Part shown: piece by piece, positions 52,203-61,055 of the stretch
Layout: each line of letters begins with the position of its first letter
Numbering within the stretch: the first letter of the stretch is position 1
Assembly: GCA_017937865.1 (NCBI GenBank)
Contig: JAGBCU010000036.1
Coordinates: 1 to 64,000 of the forward strand
Source: Clostridia bacterium
GTDB taxonomy: Bacteria > Bacillota > Clostridia > Oscillospirales > Acutalibacteraceae
Direction: 5' to 3'
Length of the DNA stretch: 64,000 nucleotides
Notes under the pieces: generated by a model
What the model was told of the DNA's origin: nothing
Databases searched by the model: none
What the model saw: only the letters and a program-made list of their open reading frames with translations
Made by a program: the position numbers and the translations under genes

Positions 52203-52679
52203 TTATTCTGTAATATCTGCAAATTTGTATTTAATTATTCTTTCAACATCGGAAACTAAAAGCTCAACCTGAAAGCCGATTTTGCCTGCACTAAAAAATA
52301 TTTTTTCATTATTTTTTGCAGATTCATCTATCACCGTCGGAAAAGCTTTTTTCATTCCTACAGGAGAGCAACCACCGTGAATATAGCCTGTAAGACCTAA
52401 TAAATCCTTTGATTTTATCATTTCTATACTTTTTTCACCTACGGCACTTGCCGCTTTTTTCAGGTTTAACTCTCTGTTAACGGGTACGAGAAAAACGTAA
52501 TTTTGCTTTGATTTTCCTACTGTTACAAGAGTTTTAAAAACCGTATCGGGATTTTCGCCCAGAACAGAGGCTACGTCCTCACCTGCTATAGCATTAGTTT
52601 TAGAATAATCGTGCATTTCATAGGGTATCTTCTTTTGGTCAAGAAGCCTCATAACGTTTGTTTTTTCTTGCTTTGCCAT
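52203..52679 (-). CDS. ybaK: Cys-tRNA(Pro)/Cys-tRNA(Cys) deacylase, YbaK type
   Basis: A 158-residue trans-editing enzyme that hydrolyses mischarged Cys-tRNA(Pro). The family core is present: TVFKTLVTVGKSKQNYVFLV, the preceding DVASVLG, and TGYIHGGCSPVGMKKAFP near 100-117. Substitution patterns favour YbaK over ProX. The start has AGGAG-like spacing from the FliB-like gene 4 bp upstream, so a small operon (trmO, FliB-like, ybaK) is likely. Confidence 0.93.
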   Translation of the reverse strand: MAKQEKTNVMRLLDQKKIPYEMHDYSKTNAIAGEDVASVLGENPDTVFKTLVTVGKSKQNYVFLVPVNRELNLKKAASAVGEKSIEMIKSKDLLGLTGYIHGGCSPVGMKKAFPTVIDESAKNNEKIFFSAGKIGFQVELLVSDVERIIKYKFADITE

Positions 52680-52683
52680 ATTA

Positions 52684-53673
52684 TCATTCTCCGTAAATCA
52701 TTAAATCTGTGTTTTCTTCGCTATATTCAATCTGTTTAGACCAATTTTTTAAATTGTTTATTCTGTCTGTCAAGGTAAGATATCCTTTTTCAGAAAAGGT
52801 TTTAATATCGCAAAGCCTTATAAATCTTACAGCTTCAACTGAAAATTCAACCCGCTCTTTTATACTACCGTCAAAAACCGCTTTTGACAAATGGCGATAA
52901 AGAATATACGCAAGTATTTTTGAATAAAGCATATTGTTTTCTTTTATTTTGTCAAACTCAATTTCACTTTGCAAAACTTCTTTATAGTTATCGCTTAAGG
53001 CACCAATAAATGTTACCCATTCATCGTTTATAGGCTCTGTTTTCTTATAGAAAGCAAGGCTTTTTTCATAATCTCTCACCTTGCATTTTTCATTGCAAAA
53101 GCTTTCTGTTTTAGAAAGAATTTTTACAAGCTTTTCTTCGAAAGATTTTTTCTCATCGAAAATAACATCAAACAGACTATCTCTGAAAGCTGAAATAAAA
53201 ATATATGTATCTGCCTCTGCAACCTCTTCTTTTGTTTCCGATAAAATCTCTTCGCCGTCACTTTCTTGCAGTAAGGAAAAAGGCTTTTCGTTTTCAAGCA
53301 AAAGTCGGCAAGCCTCCTCACAGCAAAGACCGAGTCCGCACTCAGTAAAGCCTGCAAACCATTCGTAAAAGCGGGGATGCTCGCGACAGATATCGCAAAG
53401 ATAATCTTCACCGCAATTAATTATAAGCTTACAAAGGTTATTTTCATTCAATAATGCACATCTTTCATTTTCGCAGAGCTTAAAGCATTTATTACCGTCA
53501 TCGGATGTAATTATTTTTTTCTTTAACTCTTTACCAAAACCGACTTCAATAGCATTGTATTTTTCCAATGCATTTTCATCAATATCTATTTCCCAGCCGA
53601 TGCAACAGTTATCGGTGCATTTTTCTGCAATGCATTTGAATTTATCGTAAAAATCAGGTTTAATATAAAACAT
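52684..53673 (-). CDS. FliB-family cysteine-rich protein (annotated as flagellin lysine methylase)
   Basis: A 329-residue protein with the cysteine arrangement of the FliB family: YDKFKCIAEKCTDNCCIGW at the N-terminus, then CFKLCENERCALLNENNLC and LCDICREHPRFYEWF. ECGLGLCCEEACRLLL follows near residues 110-130. In Salmonella FliB methylates flagellin, but Clostridia carry it without nearby flagellar genes. The Cys clusters suggest an Fe-S or zinc centre. No flagellar genes are in the window, so I would not assign flagellin as substrate. Overlapping transcription with trmO (2 bp apart) suggests co-expression. Confidence 0.8.
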   Translation of the reverse strand: MFYIKPDFYDKFKCIAEKCTDNCCIGWEIDIDENALEKYNAIEVGFGKELKKKIITSDDGNKCFKLCENERCALLNENNLCKLIINCGEDYLCDICREHPRFYEWFAGFTECGLGLCCEEACRLLLENEKPFSLLQESDGEEILSETKEEVAEADTYIFISAFRDSLFDVIFDEKKSFEEKLVKILSKTESFCNEKCKVRDYEKSLAFYKKTEPINDEWVTFIGALSDNYKEVLQSEIEFDKIKENNMLYSKILAYILYRHLSKAVFDGSIKERVEFSVEAVRFIRLCDIKTFSEKGYLTLTDRINNLKNWSKQIEYSEENTDLMIYGE

Positions 53674-53675
53674 TT

Positions 53676-54365
53676 TTAACCTCTTGTTATATCAACAACT
53701 TGAATTTTTGTGTCGGTGTATTTAAATCTCACTTGCATATCCTCAAAGCTAAGACCGTAAATTCTTTCTTCGTCGTTTTGGTAAGAAGGTCGCGGGTCAA
53801 GACTTAAAAGCTCGGAAAGATTTTTTATCTGAGAAGAAGTAAGAGCTTCTTTTAAATTCTCGGGAATATTAACCTCAAGCTCATAATCCTTAAAATCGTC
53901 TGAAAATCCGCCTTTTGCATCAGGTATACTGTCAACATAAGGAAGATAGGGCTTAATATCATATATGGGTGTGTTATCCGCTAAATCAGCTCCGCTTACT
54001 ATAAGTAAGTTACCGCTTTTGCCTTTAACTACCTCTTCAAGCTTAACGCAGGAAAGCCCTAAGGAATTTGGTCTGAAGGGTGAGCGAGTTGCAAAAACCC
54101 CTACCCTTTTATTACCGCCTAAACGGGGCGGTCTTACTGTAGGCGACCATTGTCCGTTATTTTGAGAAAAGCCCCAAACAAGCCAAAGGTGCGAATATTG
54201 CTCAATATCTCTCAGCATATTTTCATCCTTATAGCCGTCGCAAAATTCAATAACAGATTTTACTGACGGTGCTAACCCGCTTTGACGGGGCACACCGAAT
54301 TTTTCTTTATATCCGTTTTTTATATACGCTACAGGCTCAATTAAAAGCTTATCGCCATTATCCAA
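53676..54365 (-). CDS. trmO: tRNA m6t6A37 methyltransferase TrmO (TsaA/YaeB fold)
   Basis: Methylates N6-threonylcarbamoyl-adenosine 37 of tRNA using SAM. Signatures are FGVPRQSGLAPSV, IEQYSHLWLVWGFSQN, SPTVRPPRLGGNKRVGVFAT and RSPFRPNSLGLSCVKL. A C-terminal YaeB-like domain ends near DPRPSYQNDEERIYGL. I start it at the TTG at 54365, which follows GGCGGTG at good distance (about 229 residues). A start further upstream would overlap the VanY-type gene and has no ribosome site. Confidence 0.9.
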   Translation of the reverse strand: MDNGDKLLIEPVAYIKNGYKEKFGVPRQSGLAPSVKSVIEFCDGYKDENMLRDIEQYSHLWLVWGFSQNNGQWSPTVRPPRLGGNKRVGVFATRSPFRPNSLGLSCVKLEEVVKGKSGNLLIVSGADLADNTPIYDIKPYLPYVDSIPDAKGGFSDDFKDYELEVNIPENLKEALTSSQIKNLSELLSLDPRPSYQNDEERIYGLSFEDMQVRFKYTDTKIQVVDITRG

Positions 54366-54435
54366 AACAAACACCGCCTTACGTGGTACATACTGTATAA
54401 ATATATACCACAAAAGACGGTTTTCGTCAATTTTT

Positions 54436-55329
54436 CTACATCTTGAATGTAATAATAATTGCACCCGTGTTATCCTCAGAAACAACAGCACTTTCATAAC
54501 TTTCGGGAACAAAAATATTATTGGTATTCTGCCTTGTAATTACATAGTTTTCGTATGTATAAAAATCCCCTAACTCAAAAAAATTTATATAATCTTCAAA
54601 GGTTATTTTACTATTACTTATAATTTGCGAATGAGGTAAGCCTACGTATCGCAAATGCCAGGGTTCATAAGAAATCCCCGTTTTTCCCTCACCAAAAACA
54701 GGGTATCTTATTATAAACCCATAATCACCGCATTTTTCATTAACAAATTGCCCTGACTGTGATTTAATAAAGCTTTTTCCTGCAAAATTTTTGACAAAAA
54801 CATCAATAGCAAGTCCGGTCTGATGCTCACTACAACCGGGATTCTGGGCGATTTTGCCCTCCTCCTCTTTTACTTCCTTTTGTTTGTCATAATCTCTGTA
54901 AGCACTCGAAATAAACAAGGTTTCTCCTGTTTTTTCAAATAAAGCTTTGCTCAACTCATCGAAAGCATCTTTCGCACACCTATTAATCTCTACATCTCTT
55001 TCTTCGAGATAGATAACTTGCGGTACGTAGTTTTCATTTATTTTATATTTTTCGTTCACCAAAAGTAAGGATTCATCTACTGTTACATTATTATTACATA
55101 AAAACTCTTCAAGAGATACTTTTTTTATATCTAAATGCTTCGCCTTTTCAATGCTCCCGATTTCCCTGCTTGAAACTCTTAAAAAATAATCCTTTGCTAC
55201 AAATTTAATTTCATTTTTGGAAAACAATTCAAATCCTATTATAAGAAAAACAAACGCCCATAATACAACAAGAATTTTTGCAATTTTCCCCATTTTCTTT
55301 CTTGTACTGTTTTTAACTTTTATTTTCAA
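54436..55329 (-). CDS. VanY-type D-alanyl-D-alanine carboxypeptidase (M15B)
   Basis: A 297-residue membrane-anchored zinc carboxypeptidase trimming peptidoglycan stem peptides. N-terminal anchor helix near 15-35 (AKILVVLWAFVFLIIGFEL). The catalytic M15B motifs are FISSAYRDYDKQKE (Arg/Tyr), SEHQTGLAIDV (His, Asp zinc ligands) and EPWHLRYVG (His). The domain ends near residue 235 and a short extra beta tail follows. A TTG start after AAAGGGGCGATTTTT is used. A 10-bp hairpin pairs with part of that ribosome site. No other van genes are present, so a housekeeping role in wall maturation is likely. Confidence 0.9.
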   Translation of the reverse strand: MKIKVKNSTRKKMGKIAKILVVLWAFVFLIIGFELFSKNEIKFVAKDYFLRVSSREIGSIEKAKHLDIKKVSLEEFLCNNNVTVDESLLLVNEKYKINENYVPQVIYLEERDVEINRCAKDAFDELSKALFEKTGETLFISSAYRDYDKQKEVKEEEGKIAQNPGCSEHQTGLAIDVFVKNFAGKSFIKSQSGQFVNEKCGDYGFIIRYPVFGEGKTGISYEPWHLRYVGLPHSQIISNSKITFEDYINFFELGDFYTYENYVITRQNTNNIFVPESYESAVVSEDNTGAIIITFKM

Positions 55330-55339
55330 AAAAATCGCC

Positions 55340-55367
55340 CCTTTACTGTATTAAAACACAGTAAAGG
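55340..55367 (-). terminator. Hairpin after hydA touching the vanY-like ribosome site
   Basis: CCTTTACTGT / ACAGTAAAGG perfect 10-bp stem with an 8-nt loop. On the minus strand it is followed by GGCGATTTTTTT. It lies 32 bp after the hydA stop codon and 10 bp before the downstream TTG start. It may terminate the hydrogenase operon while also masking AAAGG of the next ribosome site. Confidence 0.65.
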
Positions 55368-55399
55368 AACGACTTAATTACATAAAAGTTAAGAAATAA

Positions 55400-57151
55400 T
55401 TAATATACTTTTCTTTCAGTATAACCTGTATGAAGAATATCATGTGCCTTGTGGCTACCGGGTTCACCGAAGAAATCATCATAAATTGCCTTGATATCAG
55501 GGTTGTTGTGAGATTTTCTTACGGGAAGGTTAGCATCGTCATTGTAAAGACCTGCTGCACGAAGTGCTCTGACGTCTTCAAAGTTACGAACAGATGCGGG
55601 AACGATAGGCTGACCGCCACCGTTTACACAACCGCCGGGACAAGCCATAATTTCAATGAAATCATATTTCTTTTCACCGGATTTAACCATTTCAAGAACC
55701 TTCTTTGCATTTGCAAGACCTGAAGCAACTGCAACGTTAACTGTTACACCGTCAAGGTCATAAGAAGCTTCTTTAACGCCTTCAACACCACGAACTGCCT
55801 TGAATGTTGCAAGGTCTGTAAGCTCTTTGCCTGTAACAACCTCGTAAGCTGTACGAAGAGCAGCTTCCATAACGCCACCTGTAGCACCGAAGATTGTACC
55901 TGCACCTGAACCAAGTCCGAAGGGTGCGTCAAATTCAGCATCGGGAATAGATTTAAAGTTGATACCTGCTTTTTTAATCATTCTTGCAAGCTCTCTTACA
56001 GTGATTGAAGCATCGATATCTGCAAGGCCCTTAACTGCTGAATAATCTGTTCTTTCAGCTTCGAATTTCTTTGCTGTACAAGGCATAACTGATACAACGA
56101 AGATATCTTTGGGGTCAATACCCATTTTCTGAGCATAGAATGTTTTTGCTACTGAACCGAACATACCCTGAGGTGACTTACAAGAAGAAAGGTTAGGAAT
56201 AAATTCGGGATAGTAGTGCTCACAATACTTAACCCAACCGGGTGAGCAAGATGTGATAAGAGGAAGATTTTTGCCTTCCTTGAATCTGCCAAGGAATTCT
56301 GTTGCTTCTTCCATAATTGTAAGGTCAGCTGCAAAGTTTGTATCAAATACGCGGTCAAAACCGAGCATTTTAAGAGCAGCAACCATTTTGCCTGTAACGA
56401 TAGAGCCCATTTCATAACCGAACTCTTCACCAAGACCTACACGAACTGCGGGAGCAGTCTGAACGATAACGTGCTTTGAGGGGTCGTTGATAGCATCGAA
56501 TACCTTCTGAGTATCATCTCTTTCTGCAAGAGCACCTGTGGGACAAGCTGTAATACACTGACCGCAGGAGATACAAGCAACGTCGCCAAGACCGTATTCA
56601 AAAGCTGAGCCGATGTGAGTATCGAAACCACGAGCGTTTGCACCGATAACTGAAACAGCCTGAGTTTTGTCGCAAACTGCAACACAACGACGGCAAAGAA
56701 TACATTTTTCGTTATCACGGTACATATGAGTAGCACTGTTGTCGATTGCGTAGTTTACAAAATCGCCTGCAAACTTATTCTCATCCTCAATACCGTATTC
56801 ATGGCAAAGCTTCTGTAATTCACAGCTACCGCTTCTTACACAAGAAAGACATTCTTTCTTATGAGTTGAAAGGATAAGCTCAAGAGTAGTTTTTCTTGCT
56901 TCGATAACCTTGGGTGAGTTTGTGATGATTTCCATACCCTCATTTACGGGGAATACACAAGCTGCAACAAGGCTTCTTGCACCTTTAACCTCAACAACAC
57001 AAATACGGCAAGCACCGATTGCGTTGATTTCTTTAAGATAGCAAAGAGTAGGAATTTCAATACCTACTGAATGTGCGGCTTCAAGAATCGTAGAACCGGC
57101 AGGAACCTGATAATCAAAACCGTTAATTTTAATATTTACTGCATTTTCCAT
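55400..57151 (-). CDS. hydA: [FeFe] hydrogenase catalytic subunit (HydA/HndD type)
   Basis: A 583-residue H2-evolving subunit of an NADH/ferredoxin-linked hydrogenase. N-terminal [2Fe-2S] ferredoxin domain (Cys37, 48, 51, 65). A His-Cys3 cluster follows near 97-116 (HKKECLSCVRSGSC). Two [4Fe-4S] motifs come next, CILCRRCVAVC and CISCGQCITACP. The H-cluster domain runs from about 225, with TSCSPGW (300-306), MPCTAKKFE (357-365) and MACPGGCVNGGGQP (502-515). A C-terminal small-subunit-like tail ends the protein. The first motif has Ser where many enzymes have a second Cys. Last gene of the NuoE-HATPase-Fd-NuoF-HydA operon. Confidence 0.96.
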   Translation of the reverse strand: MENAVNIKINGFDYQVPAGSTILEAAHSVGIEIPTLCYLKEINAIGACRICVVEVKGARSLVAACVFPVNEGMEIITNSPKVIEARKTTLELILSTHKKECLSCVRSGSCELQKLCHEYGIEDENKFAGDFVNYAIDNSATHMYRDNEKCILCRRCVAVCDKTQAVSVIGANARGFDTHIGSAFEYGLGDVACISCGQCITACPTGALAERDDTQKVFDAINDPSKHVIVQTAPAVRVGLGEEFGYEMGSIVTGKMVAALKMLGFDRVFDTNFAADLTIMEEATEFLGRFKEGKNLPLITSCSPGWVKYCEHYYPEFIPNLSSCKSPQGMFGSVAKTFYAQKMGIDPKDIFVVSVMPCTAKKFEAERTDYSAVKGLADIDASITVRELARMIKKAGINFKSIPDAEFDAPFGLGSGAGTIFGATGGVMEAALRTAYEVVTGKELTDLATFKAVRGVEGVKEASYDLDGVTVNVAVASGLANAKKVLEMVKSGEKKYDFIEIMACPGGCVNGGGQPIVPASVRNFEDVRALRAAGLYNDDANLPVRKSHNNPDIKAIYDDFFGEPGSHKAHDILHTGYTERKVY

Positions 57152-57164
57152 TATTAGTTCCTCC

Positions 57165-58970
57165 TTATTTACTTATAGCTTTAAACTTACAGTTGCCCAT
57201 ACAAACACCACATTTAACACACTTTTCAGTGTCAATTGTGAAGGATGCAAGCTTATGGCCGGGAGCAATGTAATCTGTTCTTGTGATAGCTTCAACAGGG
57301 CAGTTTCTTGCACAAATACCGCAACCGATACATTTATCTGCATCAATCTTGAAGGTAAGAAGGTCTTTACATACGCCTGCGGGGCATTTTTTATCTACAA
57401 CGTGAGCAATATATTCATCTTTGAAACGCTGGTATGTAGAAAGAACGGGGTTGGGAGCTGTCTGACCAAGACCGCAAAGAGAGTTTTCTTTGATGTAGTT
57501 ACAAAGCTTCTCCATTCTGTCAAGGTCTTCCATTGTACCTTTACCGCTTGTAATCTTCTCAAGAATTTCAAGAAGTCTTCTTGTACCAACACGGCAAGGA
57601 GTACATTTACCGCAAGATTCATCAACTGTAAACTTAAGGAAGAACTTAGCGATGTCAACCATACAATCGTCTTCGTCCATAACGATAAGACCGCCTGAAC
57701 CCATCATAGCACCTTTAGCTACAAGGTTATCATAGTCAATCTCAATATCAAGAAGGTCTGCAGGAAGGCATCCGCCTGAGGGACCACCTGTCTGAGCAGC
57801 TTTAAATTTCTTGCCGTTAGGAATACCGCCACCGATATCTTCAACGATTTCACGAAGTGTAGTACCCATAGGAACTTCAACAAGACCTGTATTATTGATT
57901 TTACCACCAAGAGCGAAAACCTTAGTACCCTTACTTGTTTCTGTACCCATTGAGTTGAAGAACTCAGCACCGTGAAGAATAATCTGAGGAATATTTGCGA
58001 AGGTTTCAACGTTGTTTTCAGTAGTGGGCTTGCCGAAAAGACCCTTAACTGCCGGATAAGGAGGTCTGGGACGGGGCTCACCACGGTTACCTTCGATAGA
58101 TGTCATAAGAGCAGTTTCTTCACCGCAAACGAAAGCACCTGCACCAAGACGGATAAATAAATCGAAATCGAAGCCTGAGCCGAAGATGTTTTTACCGAGA
58201 AGACCGTATTCACGAGCATCGTCAATAGCCTTCTGTAAACGTTCAACAGCGATAGGATACTCTGCACGAACGTAAACGTAACCTTCAGTTGCGCCTGTTG
58301 CGTAACCGCAGATTGTCATAGCTTCAACGAGACAGTGGGGGTCACCTTCAAGAACTGAACGGTCCATGAATGCACCGGGGTCACCCTCGTCAGCATTACA
58401 TACAACGTATTTCTGATCTGCTTTGTTAGCAGCTGTAAAGCTCCATTTACGGCCTGTGGGGAATCCACCGCCGCCTCTACCGCGAAGACCTGAATCAATA
58501 ACAGTTTTGATAACGTCTTCGGGAGTCATTTCTGTAAGAGCCTTTGCAAGAGCTCTATAACCGTCGTAAGCGATATACTCTTCGATATTTTCGGGGTCAA
58601 TAACACCGCAGTTACGAAGAGCAACACGATGCTGCTTCTTATAGAAGTTTGTTTCATTCAAGGGCTTAACTGCTTCTTCAGTAACAGTCTCCTGATAAAG
58701 AAGTCTTTTAACAATTCTACCCTTAAGAAGATGCTCTTCAACGATTTCGGGAATATCTTCAACCTTAACCTCGCTGTAGAAGCAACCTTCGGGATATACA
58801 ATCATAATCGGGCCGAGAGCACAAAGACCGAAGCAACCTGTTCTAACAACTTTGATTTCTTCATCAAGGCCTTTTTCTTTAATATTCTTTTCAAGTGCCT
58901 CAATAAGCTCTCCGCTATGGCTGGAGGTACATCCGGTACCGCCGCAGACAAGTACATGAGAACGATACAT
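57165..58970 (-). CDS. NuoF-like diaphorase subunit of the hydrogenase (HydB/HndC)
   Basis: A 601-residue flavoprotein subunit that takes electrons from NAD(P)H or splits them with ferredoxin. N-terminal thioredoxin-like [2Fe-2S] domain (CGGTGCTSSHSGE, then GCFGLC). FMN/NADH core with RGRGGGGFPTGRKWSF, CNADEGDPGAFMDRS and CGEETALM. The [4Fe-4S] site is ESCGKCTPCRVGTRRL, and the two C-terminal ferredoxin motifs are CIGCGICARNCP and CVKCGVCMGNC. Order and domains match the bifurcating HydABC/HndABCD type; whether it bifurcates cannot be told from sequence alone. Start follows GGAGGAAAAAAG. Confidence 0.95.
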   Translation of the reverse strand: MYRSHVLVCGGTGCTSSHSGELIEALEKNIKEKGLDEEIKVVRTGCFGLCALGPIMIVYPEGCFYSEVKVEDIPEIVEEHLLKGRIVKRLLYQETVTEEAVKPLNETNFYKKQHRVALRNCGVIDPENIEEYIAYDGYRALAKALTEMTPEDVIKTVIDSGLRGRGGGGFPTGRKWSFTAANKADQKYVVCNADEGDPGAFMDRSVLEGDPHCLVEAMTICGYATGATEGYVYVRAEYPIAVERLQKAIDDAREYGLLGKNIFGSGFDFDLFIRLGAGAFVCGEETALMTSIEGNRGEPRPRPPYPAVKGLFGKPTTENNVETFANIPQIILHGAEFFNSMGTETSKGTKVFALGGKINNTGLVEVPMGTTLREIVEDIGGGIPNGKKFKAAQTGGPSGGCLPADLLDIEIDYDNLVAKGAMMGSGGLIVMDEDDCMVDIAKFFLKFTVDESCGKCTPCRVGTRRLLEILEKITSGKGTMEDLDRMEKLCNYIKENSLCGLGQTAPNPVLSTYQRFKDEYIAHVVDKKCPAGVCKDLLTFKIDADKCIGCGICARNCPVEAITRTDYIAPGHKLASFTIDTEKCVKCGVCMGNCKFKAISK

Positions 58971-58983
58971 TCTTTTTTCCTCC

Positions 58984-59358
58984 TTATTCTGTAACTGCGC
59001 CTACAGTATATTCAATTACAGGCTTACCGTTAACGATATGGTCTGTAACGATTTTAACTGCTTTTTCTGCATTAACCTGAACGTAAGTAACTTTATCTTT
59101 ACCGGGTTCAAAAACCTCAACGATAGGCTCGTACTGACACATACCGATACAGCCTGTCTGAGTAACGCTAACGTTCTTAACGTTTCTCTTTGCAATTTCG
59201 TCTGTAAGAGCTTTAAGAACGGGACGTGCACCTGCCGCGATACCGCAAGTAGCCATACCAACAACAATTCTGATACCGTCGTTACCGTCTGCATCACGTG
59301 CTGCAATCTGAGCCTGTGCTTTTTCTTTTATAGCAAGTAACTCTTCTAATGATTTCAT
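58984..59358 (-). CDS. Thioredoxin-like [2Fe-2S] ferredoxin (HndB-like)
   Basis: A 124-residue (2Fe-2S)-binding protein of the hydrogenase complex. The Cys pattern VVGMATCGIAAGARP and QTGCIGMCQYEPIVEVF gives four cluster ligands in the NuoE-type order. The start ATG at 59358 follows AAAGGAATGAATGAT, six codons inside the longest frame. It sits 14 bp upstream of the NuoF-like gene. Probably relays electrons within the complex. Confidence 0.9.
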   Translation of the reverse strand: MKSLEELLAIKEKAQAQIAARDADGNDGIRIVVGMATCGIAAGARPVLKALTDEIAKRNVKNVSVTQTGCIGMCQYEPIVEVFEPGKDKVTYVQVNAEKAVKIVTDHIVNGKPVIEYTVGAVTE

Positions 59359-59372
59359 ATCATTCATTCCTT

Positions 59373-59915
59373 TCAATCAAATAACTGTTCCGTGTTTTCT
59401 CGTATGTAGTCCTCAATCCAGTTGATAACAGACGGTTCTGAAAGCGGAACGCCATCAAGAATCTTCTTAATATCAGCAGATTTGAAAACAAAATCTTTTT
59501 CATCAACGGAACGAGTGTAAACGAAATCTTTATCTTCATTCATTGAAACTATGGTTGAAACCGTAGCCGCTATATCGCCCAAGGGGGTAAAATCGATACT
59601 GTCTGTTTTAAACAATGCATCAACTCTTGTACCCACGCCTAACTCAGAGGTTATTTTAAACGAGCCACCCGTTTGCTCCGCCGCAAGCTTAAAAAGAGGA
59701 ATTCCCATTCCTACCTTTCTTGTAGTGCGGGTTGTAAAAAACGGATCCTGAACATTTTTGACTTGTTCTTCGCTCATTCCCTTACCGTTATCGTAAATAC
59801 CGATAAGCAAGGTTTTTTCTGCAGTGTTTTCTTTAACGAGAATCTCCGTTAACGAAGCTCCTGCAGATATTGAATTCTGGGCAATATCAAGAATGTTTAA
59901 TGATAATTCACGCAT
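59373..59915 (-). CDS. Stand-alone HATPase_c protein in the hydrogenase operon
   Basis: A 180-residue protein with a histidine-kinase-type ATP-binding domain but no histidine phosphotransfer domain. The N-box is SLNILDIAQNSISAGAS, the G1 box IYDNGKGMSEEQV, the F-box DPFFTTR and the G2 box VGMGIPLFKLAAEQTGG. The last about 70 residues are unassigned. The same protein recurs between the NuoE- and Fd-like genes in clostridial hydrogenase operons. A regulatory kinase or ATP-sensing role is inferred. It lies 5 bp downstream of nuoE-like, and its stop codon lies just upstream of the ferredoxin gene start. Confidence 0.88.
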   Translation of the reverse strand: MRELSLNILDIAQNSISAGASLTEILVKENTAEKTLLIGIYDNGKGMSEEQVKNVQDPFFTTRTTRKVGMGIPLFKLAAEQTGGSFKITSELGVGTRVDALFKTDSIDFTPLGDIAATVSTIVSMNEDKDFVYTRSVDEKDFVFKSADIKKILDGVPLSEPSVINWIEDYIRENTEQLFD

Positions 59916-59920
59916 AACAC

Positions 59921-60418
59921 TCAGTTCATATATTTTGCAAGGATACCGGGTACGTCGTCTGCTGTAATTTTACCGTAAACTTCACCGTTAATTGTGAAAA
60001 CGGGAGCAAGACCGCAAGCACCTATACAACGGCACTCTTCAAGAGAGAACTTGCCGTCTGCAGTACATTCGCCGGGTTCAATACCGAGAATTTCACTGAT
60101 TTTCTCTGTGATTTGCTGTGAACCTTTAACGTAGCAAGCAGTACCAAGGCAAACAGAGATATCATATTCGCCCTTAGGTGAAAGTGAAAACTGTGCGTAG
60201 AAGGTTGCAACACCGTAAACTTTTTCAAGGGGTACGTCCATACCTTCTGCAATCATAACCTGTACTTCACGAGGAAGGTATCCGTAAATACCCTGTGCCT
60301 CCTGCATAACGTGCATAAGCTGGCTCTTATCAGATTTGCATTCTGCAATAACTGCATCAAGCTTCGCTTTCTGCTCAGGTGTACCTTTAAAAGGTATTGT
60401 GCTGATTTTCTTGAGCAT
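59921..60418 (-). CDS. NuoE-like [2Fe-2S] subunit of the hydrogenase (HydC/HndA)
   Basis: A 165-residue thioredoxin-fold subunit. Helical N-terminus (LMHVMQEAQGIYGYLPREVQ, VMIAEGMDVPLEKVYGVATF), then the four cluster cysteines in VCLGTACYVKGS and CRCIGACGLAPVF. First gene of the hydrogenase operon, start after GGAGGAAAAATA. A promoter TGGACA-18-TATAAT is found 71 bp upstream. Confidence 0.95.
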   Translation of the reverse strand: MLKKISTIPFKGTPEQKAKLDAVIAECKSDKSQLMHVMQEAQGIYGYLPREVQVMIAEGMDVPLEKVYGVATFYAQFSLSPKGEYDISVCLGTACYVKGSQQITEKISEILGIEPGECTADGKFSLEECRCIGACGLAPVFTINGEVYGKITADDVPGILAKYMN

Positions 60419-60488
60419 TATTTTTCCTCCATTCAGAATATGTTAGTTTGCGGTAAAATCATATTTTACCACCTTACATACATTATGA

Positions 60489-60518
60489 ATTATATCACAA
60501 ATAACGCGTTTGTGTCCA
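60489..60518 (-). promoter_or_regulatory. Promoter of the hydrogenase operon
   Basis: TGGACA (60513-60518) and TATAAT (60489-60494) with 18-bp spacing on the minus strand. The spacer between the two divergent operons is AT-rich, and no Rex-type palindrome was found in it. Confidence 0.6.
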
Positions 60519-60704
60519 TAGAAAAAAACAACTTTTTCGACTTTTTTGATATTTTTTTAACATTTTTCTGTATTGCACAAAAACAATGGTTATTTTTTTA
60601 CATTTCTATTTTTTTAGAACGAAAAAATACCGTCCATTTTAATAGTATTTATATAAAAAACGTGATATAATTAAATGAACATATTCTCTTTTGGAGGAAT
60701 TAAT

Positions 60705-61055
60705 ATGAAAATAAGTGAAATCAAAAACATTCTTGGCGCAGAGCTTATCTGCGGTGAGGAATTTCTTGAAAACGAAGTGTCTACTGCCTGTGGCAGTGAT
60801 ATGATGAGTGACGTTCTTGCTTACGTTAAAGAACAGGCCGTTCTTCTTTCAGGTCTTGTAAACCCTCAGGTAGTAAGAACTGCTGAAATGATGGATATGA
60901 AATGCATTGTTTTTGTAAGAGGCAAAAGACCTGATATTGATATGATTGACCTGGCTGAGCAACGTGAAATCGTTCTTTTAGGCACTAAGCTTGAAATGTT
61001 TACCGCTTGCGGTCTTCTTTACAAAAACGGCCTCAAGGGAGGCAGTGGCATATAA
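60705..61055 (+). CDS. DRTGG-domain protein
   Basis: A 116-residue protein covering one DRTGG domain, a ligand-sensing fold found with CBS domains and in phosphotransacetylases. Characteristic pieces are IKNILGAELICGEEFLENEV, SDMMSDVLAYVKEQAVLLSG, and the central CIVFVRGKRPDIDMIDLAEQ with VLLGTKLEMFTACGLLY. Start at the ATG after TTTTGGAGGAATTAAT; an earlier in-frame ATG lies before that site. First gene of the operon and paralogous to the protein at 62839. Role unknown; often found with sensory hydrogenases. Confidence 0.85.
   Translation: MKISEIKNILGAELICGEEFLENEVSTACGSDMMSDVLAYVKEQAVLLSGLVNPQVVRTAEMMDMKCIVFVRGKRPDIDMIDLAEQREIVLLGTKLEMFTACGLLYKNGLKGGSGI

Noticed and set aside
60419..60704. 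Rex or other palindromic operator between the hydrogenase operons
   Set aside because: AT-rich runs only; no TTGTTA/TAACAA pair or other clear dyad.
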